Below are positions 39,968 to 47,992 of a stretch of DNA of 64,000 nt, piece after piece. The translations under genes were made by a program, and so were the position numbers. A model generated the notes under the pieces. The model did not search any database and had not been told where the DNA came from. It worked only from the letters and a program-made list of their open reading frames with translations. The stretch lies in assembly GCF_000970305.1 (NCBI RefSeq), contig NZ_CP009517.1, positions 2,976,001 through 3,040,000 of the forward strand. Direction: 5' to 3'. The stretch comes from Methanosarcina barkeri 3 (GTDB taxonomy: Archaea > Halobacteriota > Methanosarcinia > Methanosarcinales > Methanosarcinaceae). The first letter of the stretch is position 1, and the number at the start of each line of letters is the position of its first letter.

Positions 39968-40166
39968 TTTTTCAGCTTTTTCTATTTCCAGCTTTTCCCT
40001 TTTCCAGCTTTTCTATTTCCAGCTTTTCTATTTCCAGCTTTTCTATTTCCAGCTTTTCTATTTCCAGCTTTTCTATTTCCAGCTTTTCCCTTTTCCAGCT
40101 TTTCCCTTTTCCAGCTTTTCCCTTTTCCAGCTTTTCCCTTTTCCAGCTTTTCCCTTTTCCAGCTTT
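39968..40166. repeat. Tandem array of 15- and 16-bp TTTCCAGC units
   Basis: First copies of AGCTTTTCTATTTCC (15 bp), then of AGCTTTTCCCTTTTCC (16 bp), about thirteen units in all. The array lies between the convergent tfuA and a small membrane protein gene, and reaches the stop codon of the latter. Confidence 0.9.
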
Positions 40167-40168
40167 TT

Positions 40169-40426
40169 TCAGCGTTTTACAATGTATAGCCTGATGATGT
40201 ACAGACTTGCAATCAAGACAAGGAAGTTGTAAACAGCCCTGAAAATTGGAATATATTGATGCTCAAACCAAATTTCAATTATCCGCTCTATGGAGAAATA
40301 GAGCTGGAAAGTGGCTACAAGTAGAAGCAGCATTGAAATAAGAAAGATTCCTTTTTTGAAGTTCTCCCCCATGTCTGACACTTTTTCCCCTTTTGGCTCT
40401 GGTCTCATGTCTAAGGTTTCACTCAT
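40169..40426 (-). CDS. Small membrane protein downstream of the PGF-CTERM protein
   Basis: 85 residues with two helices (about 27-45 and 62-80: FLISMLLLLVATFQLYF and IFRAVYNFLVLIASLYII). Its ATG overlaps the upstream stop (ATGA), so it is coupled to the PGF-CTERM lipoprotein gene and may act with it. No known function. Confidence 0.7.
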   Translation of the reverse strand: MSETLDMRPEPKGEKVSDMGENFKKGIFLISMLLLLVATFQLYFSIERIIEIWFEHQYIPIFRAVYNFLVLIASLYIIRLYIVKR

Positions 40427-41406
40427 GCAAACCGCCTCCTCAGAATTACTACCAGACAGATCAAAATTGCAGATAAAGATAGGCTGAATCCTGGTGAATC
40501 TTCTTTTGCACTTTTATATTCCTCTTCAGGAATCTCTTCGGGTTCCACCACATTTTCAAATTCGCTTGTCTGAATTTCTCGAGCTTTAGTGGTATTTTTA
40601 TCTTTAACCTCAACTACGGGGTTGAGCTGAATATAATCTTCTCCACGCTCGACAATGGTATCATTGTTCCAGATCAGGACTTCTACAACGTAATTGTACT
40701 GGTCAGGCATTGTCAGGTTGACAGTCTGGATAATTGTGGCTTCAGGTTTGATTTCTCCTGTGTGCGTCCAGACTTTATCCGCAAGGAGTCCGGCATCCAT
40801 TTCACGGACCTTAACAAGCATGCGAAAATCTTTGCTGGTTTCCCTGCCTTCATTTGTCAGATAGATATCGCTTTCAACAAGGACTTTACCGCCTTCCACT
40901 TTTTTCACCCTGAAGTCCATCTCGGGGATTCCAAGCCCTGTTTCCTGTACATCCGCAGGCAAGGAATCCAGGTTGTAAACTTTGATTTCTCCATTGCTTT
41001 TCTGCACATTTTCCTCAAAAAGGACACTCTGGAGATCGTATCCTCCAACTTTCGGAAGGGTCAGGACCTGACTTACTGATTTCGTATCTCCTTTCTTTAG
41101 CGCTCCCAGTTCTATCTTCTTCTGTGTTTTAAGCAGCCCACTTTCACGGCTATAGGCTTTAAGGAGAAGTGAGGTATTTTTCGCACTGTCCCCCTGAACT
41201 TTTTCGACATACGTTGTGACGTTCAGATCTATGAAAGCTGCTCCTGTACGGTCTGCTGAGATATCCATATCCCTAACATTATAGTAGCTCTCTTCTTCAA
41301 AACTCTTGACACAGCCGCTTCCAACGGCGAAAATAGTAATAAAGAATATTAAGAGTAAACTTTTCAAAAATAAGATTTGAGATGACTTAATTCCCAATTT
41401 TTTCAA
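40423..41406 (-). CDS. Surface lipoprotein with PGF-CTERM sorting signal
   Basis: 327 residues. The N-terminus has a hydrophobic stretch ending FAVGSGC, a lipobox-like site. The middle contains two beta-sandwich-like repeats (DMDISADRTGAAFIDLNVTTYV and MDFRVKKVEGGKVLVESDIYL) of the kind seen in archaeal surface proteins. The C-terminus SPGFSLSLSAILICLVVILRRR fits the PGF-CTERM signal that archaeosortase A cleaves before lipid attachment. TTG at 41406 is the likely start because GAGGAGG precedes it; the ATG at 41439 leaves that site inside the gene. Confidence 0.75.
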   Translation of the reverse strand: MKKLGIKSSQILFLKSLLLIFFITIFAVGSGCVKSFEEESYYNVRDMDISADRTGAAFIDLNVTTYVEKVQGDSAKNTSLLLKAYSRESGLLKTQKKIELGALKKGDTKSVSQVLTLPKVGGYDLQSVLFEENVQKSNGEIKVYNLDSLPADVQETGLGIPEMDFRVKKVEGGKVLVESDIYLTNEGRETSKDFRMLVKVREMDAGLLADKVWTHTGEIKPEATIIQTVNLTMPDQYNYVVEVLIWNNDTIVERGEDYIQLNPVVEVKDKNTTKAREIQTSEFENVVEPEEIPEEEYKSAKEDSPGFSLSLSAILICLVVILRRRFA

Positions 41407-41695
41407 GATCTGCCCTCCTCTTTGATAATTATATTCCAAAGTATATACTTTTTGCCTTCATGGACGCTTTTTCTTCTTCAGAGAACAATTGAATGAAAAT
41501 TATTAATATGAACACATCAATATTCAGATAGAGGACAAAATAAGGTGGTCAGAACATAGAACGCAAGTTTAAAGGACTCTAATTGCGATCTGTGCCTCTG
41601 AAGTACTGAAAAAAACCGTAAACTGTAAAAAAGATGAAAGTTCCGGATACTGGAATGAAATCCAGGAATACAGATTGATAAAATGAGGGGTAATA

Positions 41696-42187
41696 ATGGG
41701 AACTATTGAAATTGAATCTAGACCGCAAAGACAGATACTGATCGCTACCGATGGCTCAGAGACAGCAAACGAAGCCGCAGACTTTGGGATCGAAATGGTT
41801 GGGTGTAGTGGGGCAAAAATATTTGCTGTTTATGTCATCGATACAACACCTTACCGTTCAGTTCCGCTGGATCAAATCTGGTCAGACAAAGTGCTTGAAG
41901 AATTCGAGAAAGAAGGACGTGAAGCAACCTCTTATATAGAAAAAATTGGAGAAGCTGCAGGAGTGGAAGTGGAATCGAGGGTGCTTAGAGGCCATCCGGC
42001 TGAGAAGATTGTGACTTTTGCAGAAGATAATAATATCGATATGATCATAATGGGTTCGCTTGGAAAAAGCGGATATGAGCGCATACTGCTTGGGAGCGTA
42101 TCCGAAAAAGTTATAAGGCATGCAAAAATTCCGGTCCTGGTTGTTCGAGAACGGCATAAAAGTGAGAAAAAATTGATACAGGAATAA
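41696..42187 (+). CDS. Universal stress protein (UspA family), intact copy
   Basis: 163 residues of the nucleotide-binding Usp fold: QILIATDGSETANEAADFGIEM at the start, HPAEKIVTFAEDNNIDMIIMGSLGKSG and the ATP-loop GS-SEKVIRHAKIPVLVV at the end. It probably binds ATP; cellular role unknown. A GAGGGGT site precedes ATG. It is the first of three related genes in this strand, the other two being damaged. Confidence 0.9.
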   Translation: MGTIEIESRPQRQILIATDGSETANEAADFGIEMVGCSGAKIFAVYVIDTTPYRSVPLDQIWSDKVLEEFEKEGREATSYIEKIGEAAGVEVESRVLRGHPAEKIVTFAEDNNIDMIIMGSLGKSGYERILLGSVSEKVIRHAKIPVLVVRERHKSEKKLIQE

Positions 42188-42239
42188 CCAGTTCTGAGTA
42201 GCTAAATTGGATAATTTGATCCTTTTTAGAAACAATTTT

Positions 42240-42356
42240 AGGACTTACGCAGTCGAACCGAGAAATCAATATCATTAGACCATTAACTGTCTAGAATATG
42301 GCTTTGATCCCCATTCTTTGCCGTAATTGATCTTGTTTCTCAAATGCGTAAGTCCT
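42240..42356. mobile_element. 117-bp MITE-like element
   Basis: Perfect 12-bp terminal inverted repeats AGGACTTACGCA (42240-42251) and TGCGTAAGTCCT (42345-42356). Subterminal sequences are also partly complementary (GAGAAATCAAT against ATTGATCTTGTTTCTC). No coding capacity. It separates the intact usp gene from a broken one. A transposase with matching ends should exist elsewhere in the genome. Confidence 0.75.
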
Positions 42357-42421
42357 GAATTAGGCTAGTCGCTAAGTTAAAGAATGAGCTTAAAGCAGGG
42401 GTAGGTGGGGAGGAAAAGGGT

Positions 42422-42644
42422 ATAGAGAAACCTTTACAGAAAATCCTGACTGCTACTGACGGTTCGGAGAACGATGCGTGGACAATAAGTGTCACTGATG
42501 TGATTTTGGTGAGATTTCTCGGGAAAAACAATGTCAAACGCTTTCTTCTTGGAAACGTGTCTGAAAAAAATCGTTGAAGAAATTGTCAGAAACGCACAAG
42601 TTCAGGTACTTATCTTAGACGAAAAGAGCTTGCGAGAGGGATGA
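42422..42644 (+). pseudogene. Usp pseudogene with internal deletion and frameshift
   Basis: The frame reads PLQKILTATDGSENDA (Usp strand 1 and loop), then jumps to GKNNVKRFLLGNVSEK of the ATP loop, so roughly 80 residues are deleted. A run of seven A's at the SEK codons then breaks the frame. The rest, IVEEIVRNAQVQVLIL, is in the next frame. It is clearly derived from the same family as the flanking genes. Confidence 0.8.
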
Positions 42645-42905
42645 ACTCCGGAATACTTTAATGAAACAAATCCATAATTCAAATTTTTTGTTTTGAAGTT
42701 TATTATTGAAACTTATCTTTTGAATAGTCGAGTTTCCTATCTTGAAAGCAATTATAGAAACATAAATTAGTAAAAATAAGACAGATTTCAGTATTAACTC
42801 ATTAATAATATAATAATATAAGAATATAATAATATAATAATATAATAGCATAATTATAGTAAATCTAATAACAAACCTAATAAATCTAATATATTGTAAT
42901 CTAAT

Positions 42906-42944
42906 GGGAGTAAGTATAGGGAGTAAGTATAGGGAGTAAGTATA
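42906..42944. repeat. Three 13-bp tandem repeats upstream of the third usp gene
   Basis: GGGAGTAAGTATA occurs three times in a row and is followed by GGGGG. An AT-rich AATAT run (42806-42850) precedes it. The repeats introduce stops directly upstream of the usp reading frame. Confidence 0.8.
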
Positions 42945-42974
42945 GGGGGTAAAATAACTACGGAGGGGGTACGT

Positions 42975-43517
42975 ATAGAGGAGAGCAGTGAGCTTAAACC
43001 CAAACTACAAAGGCAAATTCTGATTGCTACTGACGGCTCAAAAGCCGCTGAAAATGTAGTGGATTTCGGGATGGAAATTGCTGGGTACATTGGGGCAAAA
43101 GTCTATGCCTTATATGTCATAGATATAAGCTTTCTTGACTCCGTTCTGATGGATGAATCGTGGGTAAAAAATGTCTATGAACAATTTGAAAGAGTTGGCC
43201 GTGACGCAATTTGCTGCATAGAAGAAAAAGCAAAAGCTTCCGGGATAGAAGCTGCAACCATACTGCTTAAAGGAAATACGGCTGAAAAAATCCTTGATTT
43301 CGCAGAGAATCAAAAAGTTGATATGATTGTCATAGGCTCTACTGGAAAAAGCGGGGTTAAACGTTTCATGCTTGGAAGCGTATCCGAAAAAGTTGTGAGA
43401 AACTCGAAAATCCCGGTACTTATCGTACATCAGAGAGTTAAACCTAAAAGTTTTGTCCGTTGTGGTCAAGAAGATAAAGAAATTTCATCCAGTATCGCAT
43501 CTAATGAGACAAAGTGA
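42975..43517 (+). CDS. Universal stress protein without a normal start codon
   Basis: The body is a full Usp domain: KLQRQILIATDGSKAAENVVDFGMEIAG, VDMIVIGSTGKSGVKRFMLGSVSEKVVRNSKIPVLIV. No ATG, GTG or TTG lies in frame between the upstream stop (42930) and strand 1. ATA at 42975 sits a few bases after GGAGGGGG. Alternatively GTG 42988 follows an ideal GAGGAG site but is in another frame; a -1 shift on C-TTA-AAC (42993-42999) would join it to the Usp frame. The ORF-internal GTG 43059 would delete the ATP-binding strand. It may be silenced, AUA-started or frameshifted. Confidence 0.6.
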   Translation: MEESSELKPKLQRQILIATDGSKAAENVVDFGMEIAGYIGAKVYALYVIDISFLDSVLMDESWVKNVYEQFERVGRDAICCIEEKAKASGIEAATILLKGNTAEKILDFAENQKVDMIVIGSTGKSGVKRFMLGSVSEKVVRNSKIPVLIVHQRVKPKSFVRCGQEDKEISSSIASNETK

Positions 43518-43568
43518 AAAGTCGGAAATCTAAACCAAGAAACTGTACCAGGTAACTATTTCAAACAA

Positions 43569-43609
43569 ACTTTATAAAAAATTGGTCAAAAAGAATATAT
43601 GTTGACCAA
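43569..43609 (+). promoter_or_regulatory. TATA-like box and inverted repeat before ferritin
   Basis: ACTTTATAAAAAATT (43569-43583) is TATA-like. TTGGTCAA (43582-43589) and TTGACCAA (43602-43609) are exact reverse complements, 12 nt apart, just downstream, where transcription should start. A repressor site is plausible; the regulator is unknown. Confidence 0.5.
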
Positions 43610-43697
43610 AAAGGAATATGTGCATGCATACTAGTTTTAAAAAGAAGAATTACAGAACGAATTTTCAGGTTATATTCAGGAACGGGAGGGAAAACCA

Positions 43698-44195
43698 ATG
43701 CTGAATGAAAAGATGGAAGAAGCACTGAATGAACAAATCAATAAAGAAATGTACTCGTCTTATCTGTACCTTGCAATGTCAGCATATAGTTCATCAGTTG
43801 GGCTTCCGGGCTTTGCCCACTGGTTTAGAGTCCAGGTTGACGAAGAAAATATCCATGCAATGAAGCTCTTTGATTACGTAAACAGTCAGGGTGGAAAGGT
43901 TAAACTTAAGGAGATCAAAGAGCCACCCATGGAATTTGGGACAGCTATGGAAATGTTCCAGCAGACTCTGAAGCACGAACAGTTCATCACCCGCTCAATT
44001 AATGAGCTGGTAGAGCTTGCCCGTGCTGAAAAAGATGAAGCTACGGCTTCTTTCCTTCAATGGTATGTTGAAGAGCAGGTCGAAGAGGAAGAGAACGACA
44101 ACGAAGTTATCGCCAAACTGAAAGGCATTGATAAAAATGAATATGTAGTTTATTCAGTTGATGAAGAGCTGGCAAAAAGAATTTCTCTCAGATAA
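43698..44195 (+). CDS. Ferritin
   Basis: 165 residues, the bacterial-type (FtnA-like) ferritin four-helix bundle: NEQINKEMYSSYLYLAMSAY, GFAHWFRVQVDEENIHAMKLFDYV with the ExxH ligand pair, and EEQVEEEENDNEVI. It oxidises and stores iron in a cytoplasmic 24-mer. GGGAGGG precedes ATG. The last two codons and the stop lie in the first unit of a 19-bp repeat array. The iron-uptake genes feoBA are 33 kb away. Confidence 0.95.
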   Translation: MLNEKMEEALNEQINKEMYSSYLYLAMSAYSSSVGLPGFAHWFRVQVDEENIHAMKLFDYVNSQGGKVKLKEIKEPPMEFGTAMEMFQQTLKHEQFITRSINELVELARAEKDEATASFLQWYVEEQVEEEENDNEVIAKLKGIDKNEYVVYSVDEELAKRISLR

Positions 44196-44320
44196 TTAGT
44201 TTAAACTCAGATAATTAGTTTAAACTCAGATAATTAGTTTAAACTCAGATAATTAGTTTAAACTCAGATAATTAGTTTAAACTCAGATAATTAGTTTAAA
44301 CTTAAATAATTAGTTTTAAA
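44187..44320. repeat. 19-bp tandem array starting inside the ferritin stop
   Basis: Six perfect copies of CTCAGATAATTAGTTTAAA (44187-44300) plus a degenerate seventh. The first copy includes the ferritin TAA, so the array apparently grew from the gene end. Confidence 0.95.
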
Positions 44321-44397
44321 TCTTGATTCGATTCAAAAATTATTGTTATCCGGGAAGCTGTCTCTTTTAACTCTCTTCTTTTTGCCCACTTCAAAAA

Positions 44398-44955
44398 TTA
44401 CTTTCTGACCATTGGAGTCCCACACTTTTCACACTTGACCTCAATGCAGGGCACGCCAGGCTTATGGGGCGCTTCATATCCACATTCAGAGCATATGCAC
44501 ATTCCGTCAGGACCTCCAGAACTTCTTCCCCTGCACCTTCCTTTGCCTTTTCCACCTCTGCCTATTCCAGGCCCTTTACCTTCGGGACCATTACCGTCTC
44601 CTCCTGGCATCCTATAATTTCCTCCTTCGATTCTTACTGATTTTCCATAAACAAGTGCTTCGGTTATCTTTACAAGTGCTCTTTTAAGTGTCCTCTGGAA
44701 AGTAGACTGGTGAACATCCATGCAGGTTGCAGCCTCAGTTTGAGATAAACTTTCCAGGAAACTTAATCTCATGGTTTCAAGTTCATCAACTGTCAGGACT
44801 ACTTCTTCCAGATTATCTTTCTCTAAACGATTTTTTTCAAAATGATTTTTTTCAAAATGATCTCTTTCTAAATGGTCCTCTTCTAAGCCTTCAGGTTTGA
44901 AGTGTCTCATTCGATGCTCGAAATTCACTAATTTTCGTTTCCTTGGGCGCACCAT
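44398..44955 (-). CDS. DUF134 helix-turn-helix protein with zinc ribbon and repeat insertion
   Basis: 185 residues. The DUF134 HTH core is [45 protein letters not shown] and [13 protein letters not shown]. Between FKPEG and LEEVV, where relatives have a few residues, there is an insertion of [15 protein letters not shown] pentapeptides coded by 15-bp repeats. A Gly-rich linker then leads to a C-terminal zinc ribbon [15 protein letters not shown] / CEKCGTPMV. Probably a DNA-binding regulator; its target is unknown. Confidence 0.8.
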   Translation of the reverse strand: MVRPRKRKLVNFEHRMRHFKPEGLEEDHLERDHFEKNHFEKNRLEKDNLEEVVLTVDELETMRLSFLESLSQTEAATCMDVHQSTFQRTLKRALVKITEALVYGKSVRIEGGNYRMPGGDGNGPEGKGPGIGRGGKGKGRCRGRSSGGPDGMCICSECGYEAPHKPGVPCIEVKCEKCGTPMVRK

Positions 44956-45060
44956 TATGCATAATAATGCGTAATTTTAGATATAGTTTATCCCTTGTAC
45001 AATATCTAAAAATAAAAATTTAGAAATTAAGTAAAAGACTATGCAGTCAGGTATTAATAT

Positions 45061-45804
45061 ATGAAGCCTGAAAAGCACAATAAAATGTCAAACAACCTGG
45101 AATTCGATATTGTGAAAAACAGTTTTGAATGGCTCTCTGCCCAGCGAATTCAGTCCGTAAAGGAACTTTCAAGTACCTTATCCGCACATGCCCTCTGGGA
45201 ACTTCCAAACCCTTACATAACCCGCCTTATTCTTGAACAGGATAACGATGGTTCCTGGAACTCTTCAATCAGAGACACCGCAAGGGCCAGCTCAGCCCTT
45301 TCAACAGAAGGAATAGTATTCACGGCTTCAGCAAGATGGCTGCTCGCCAGAAAAAAAGAAAACTTCTGGAACAGAGATGTTTACGACACAGCCTATGCCC
45401 TTGCAGCGCTTGCAGACATGGGAACTCAGAACAAAGACGGATGCAACTGGCTATCCGAAAATTATTGCCCTGCCTGGGAACAGATTGGCACTACATCCCT
45501 TATAATCACAGCTCTCAAAAAACAGGATAATCTGACAAAGACCAGAACCTTTGAAACTTTTATCCAGGAAAAAGCCAGATGGATTCTTTCAAAAAAAAGG
45601 CTAGACGGCGGCTGGATACACATTTCCACAAGCAATCTTGCAATTCAGGCCCTGCTTCTTGCAGGTTTTAAAGATGAGGTTGAAGATTCAGTCAATTGGC
45701 TCCTTGAAAACGTCCATGAAAATGGAGCATGGGGAAATAAAGGCGACGATATAAACGCTACTGCTCTGACTCTAAGTACATTGGGGCTTTATAAAAAGAG
45801 TTGA
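45061..45804 (+). CDS. Prenyltransferase/squalene-cyclase-repeat protein
   Basis: 247 residues of alpha-toroid repeats with QW-like motifs: LEQDNDGSWNSSIRDTARASSAL, YDTAYALAALADMG, KRLDGGWIHISTSNLAIQALLLAG, ENGAWGNKGDDINATALTLSTLG. No DxDD catalytic motif is seen, so it is not a proven cyclase; the toroid may act as a binding or scaffold protein. Divergent from the DUF134 gene. Starts with ATG at a TATA-proximal position without ribosome site. Confidence 0.75.
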   Translation: MKPEKHNKMSNNLEFDIVKNSFEWLSAQRIQSVKELSSTLSAHALWELPNPYITRLILEQDNDGSWNSSIRDTARASSALSTEGIVFTASARWLLARKKENFWNRDVYDTAYALAALADMGTQNKDGCNWLSENYCPAWEQIGTTSLIITALKKQDNLTKTRTFETFIQEKARWILSKKRLDGGWIHISTSNLAIQALLLAGFKDEVEDSVNWLLENVHENGAWGNKGDDINATALTLSTLGLYKKS

Positions 45805-45988
45805 AAAAACTTAAAAAGACTCGAATAGAATTGAAGAGACTTGAAAAAAACTCAAAGAGACTTGAGAAGATTTGAAGAGACTTAGAAAAAATCATAAAGA
45901 CTTGGAATGGCTTGAAATGGCTTGAAATGGCTTGAAATGACTTGAAATGGCTTGAAATAACTTAAAATTACTTCAAGTGGCTTGAAAT
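45805..45988. repeat. Short-period repeats after the toroid gene
   Basis: Imperfect GACTTGAAAAAACT-type units pass into a 10-bp tandem CTTGAAATGG repeated about six times (45908-45960). It is another array positioned directly at a gene's 3' end. Confidence 0.8.
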
Positions 45989-46056
45989 AATAAAAAATTT
46001 GTCTTCGTTATTTTGTTTTTCCTTCTTTTATTTTCAGCGTATTCTTTTAATTATTT

Positions 46057-47010
46057 TTAATCTGATAATACTCTTTTACAAACATTGTTTTTGGCATTTA
46101 GATAGGATCTACTTGCTATTTCCATACTTCCTTCCATTTCAGCAATACTCATATCAAAAGTTTGGGCATAATCCAAGACATTTTCATCGAATTCACTTCC
46201 TGTAGAAATATTATTATTGATTTTGACAACCTTTTTATAATGCCTTTTCAAAAAACTGTCATTAAAGTCAGAAGTGTTATTAGATTCCTTTCTCATTTGT
46301 TTCCAACTGGAAGCCCACATAGGAGTCAGATATATCATACCCGTACCATTCCCACCCTGCATAACTTCAGCATAATTATCGTTGCCCCCAAGAGCTACGC
46401 TAATACAATCGTCCACGATCTCTCCTTTTTCATCTTTGAGGAAGTAAAGAGAGCAAGGGAGATCTTTAAACTCCTCTTCCGTGTTCCTAAGAGAGTGCCC
46501 ACAATTTCCATAGAAAATAAGAATGCCATCTGAAAAAGCTGCCATTTTTTTAATATGCTGGTAGATTTCAGATCTTAAGAGTTCACAATCTGCATGTAGC
46601 CCAAGTTTCAGAGTGTTTACAACAATAATAGGCTTTTCTTTGTTCTTTTCATTGTTTTTTTCATCGTTTTTTTCATCGTTCTTTTCATTGTTCTTTTCAT
46701 TGTTCTTTTCTTTACTTTTTTTTCTGATATGATGAGGTATTTTCTCGAAAAATTGAAATTTCAATAAAAGTTTCAAGATATTCACAGATGCAGAATTATA
46801 TACGGAGTTATTTACCCCTTTTAAAAAAATAGGTACCTTTTCCAAAGGAAAAAGTCTGAGCTGGCAATTTCTGGATTTAAGCTTTCGAACAAACCTGAAA
46901 CTTTGCCTGTTTTCAAGTACAATCAATTGACCCAAATCGTGGTCTTCTGAGAGGACATATGCCAGTTCGTCTTCAAGCATTTCACAGGCAATTATGCTAA
47001 GTACAGGCAT
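46057..47010 (-). CDS. DUF1638 protein with Lys/Asn/Glu repeat insertion
   Basis: 317 residues from ATG 47010 (MPVLSIIACEMLEDELAYVL), preceded by GGTGA. It resembles its neighbour at both ends of the DUF1638 domain: LKLGLHADCELLRSEIYQHIKKMAAFSDGILIFYGNCGHSL, LYFLKDEKGEIVDDCISVALGGNDNY. A run of KNNEKNDEKN units (46640-46720) is inserted in the first third, encoded by 12-bp repeats. DUF1638 proteins are common in methylotrophic methanogens and often lie near methyltransferase/corrinoid genes, which fits this position; their biochemical role is not established to my knowledge. Confidence 0.8.
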   Translation of the reverse strand: MPVLSIIACEMLEDELAYVLSEDHDLGQLIVLENRQSFRFVRKLKSRNCQLRLFPLEKVPIFLKGVNNSVYNSASVNILKLLLKFQFFEKIPHHIRKKSKEKNNEKNNEKNDEKNDEKNNEKNKEKPIIVVNTLKLGLHADCELLRSEIYQHIKKMAAFSDGILIFYGNCGHSLRNTEEEFKDLPCSLYFLKDEKGEIVDDCISVALGGNDNYAEVMQGGNGTGMIYLTPMWASSWKQMRKESNNTSDFNDSFLKRHYKKVVKINNNISTGSEFDENVLDYAQTFDMSIAEMEGSMEIASRSYLNAKNNVCKRVLSD

Positions 47011-47071
47011 CCGCTCACCGTTCATATACAAACGCAAATTTTTTCAATACATTTCAACATTTTGTTTTTTT

Positions 47072-47878
47072 CTAAATTTCCATTTTGAGTTCGTTATAGC
47101 AATCTTTAAAGATTTCCTGATTACCATCATCGAATTCCAAAATTTCGAAATCAAACAAATTTGCAAACTCCCGAATAGAAGCGTCGAAATTTTCGGTATA
47201 TTTGAGGCCAGTATTAATCTTAGCAACTCTTTTGTAACCAATCATTTCATGGGTTTTTTTCATTAATTTCAATGCTTTGACAGGGTCTTTATTTAGCTTA
47301 TTCAGGTCAAGTATTTCCTTCCAGCCCTTGCTGTACATGGGAGTAAAGAGGTATGTTCCAGCATCACTAACACTTTTGAGTATCTTTAAATAGTTATTAA
47401 CTCCTCCTACAGTAGCTCCTATGCAGTCGTCTACAATCCTGTGGTCTTTGTCTTTAAGGATGCGGACAGGACATGAGATTGAACTAAGTCCAAAATCCTT
47501 TTCAAAATCTTTTTCAACGTCTCCCAGTACATTTCCACATAAACCGTAAAAGAGTAAAATACCCGACGAAAATGGAGCAAGAGTCTTTATAGTCTCATAT
47601 ACCTTAATTTTCAACTCTTTAGGACTTCTATGAAGGCCCAGTTCCATCAGATGAATCAAAACCGTATATTTACACTCACTTTTAATTTCGGGAAGTGAGG
47701 AAATATCTTCCAGAGAGAGCACTTTATACTGAAGGTTTACTTTATCCAGTTTTTCTACGAATTCTCGTATATTTTCATTATCAACTATAACGATCTCATC
47801 AATGGAAGAGTCATTTTCAAGAATCCAGATAATTTCATCCTGCATTATCTTACATGAAATAATACTCATGGTAGGCAT
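47072..47878 (-). CDS. DUF1638 protein
   Basis: 268 residues. Same domain as the downstream gene: MSIISCKIMQDEIIWILEND, IHLMELGLHRSPKELKIKVYETIKTLAPFSSGILLFYGLCGNVLG, DKDHRIVDDCIGATVGGVNNYL, YLFTPMYSKGWKEIL. The conserved GLCG and DDCIG cysteines suggest a metal or cofactor site. A strong GAGGAGG site precedes ATG. TATA-like ATATAAATAA lies near 47940, and a 27-nt operator-like sequence lies directly upstream of it. The stop is UAG; read-through would add only five codons. Forms an operon with the second DUF1638 gene (61-bp gap). Confidence 0.85.
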   Translation of the reverse strand: MPTMSIISCKIMQDEIIWILENDSSIDEIVIVDNENIREFVEKLDKVNLQYKVLSLEDISSLPEIKSECKYTVLIHLMELGLHRSPKELKIKVYETIKTLAPFSSGILLFYGLCGNVLGDVEKDFEKDFGLSSISCPVRILKDKDHRIVDDCIGATVGGVNNYLKILKSVSDAGTYLFTPMYSKGWKEILDLNKLNKDPVKALKLMKKTHEMIGYKRVAKINTGLKYTENFDASIREFANLFDFEILEFDDGNQEIFKDCYNELKMEI

Positions 47879-47948
47879 TGAGATATCCTCCTCAGAAGTC
47901 TTGCCAGAAGATCTAATTTTTGAGAAACAGATTTATTTATATTAGGAT

Positions 47949-47975
47949 AATATACTTACTTACATATAAGTAAGT
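47949..47975 (-). promoter_or_regulatory. Operator-like palindrome upstream of the DUF1638 operon
   Basis: The core has 9-bp arms ACTTACTTA and TAAGTAAGT separated by 4 nt (47954-47975). It sits just upstream of the TATA box of the DUF1638 operon, between it and the tetR gene. The whole 27 nt is repeated exactly at 48808-48834. A TetR-family binding site is the likely reading. Confidence 0.75.
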
Positions 47976-47992
47976 TATGGTTAGGAAAAAAA

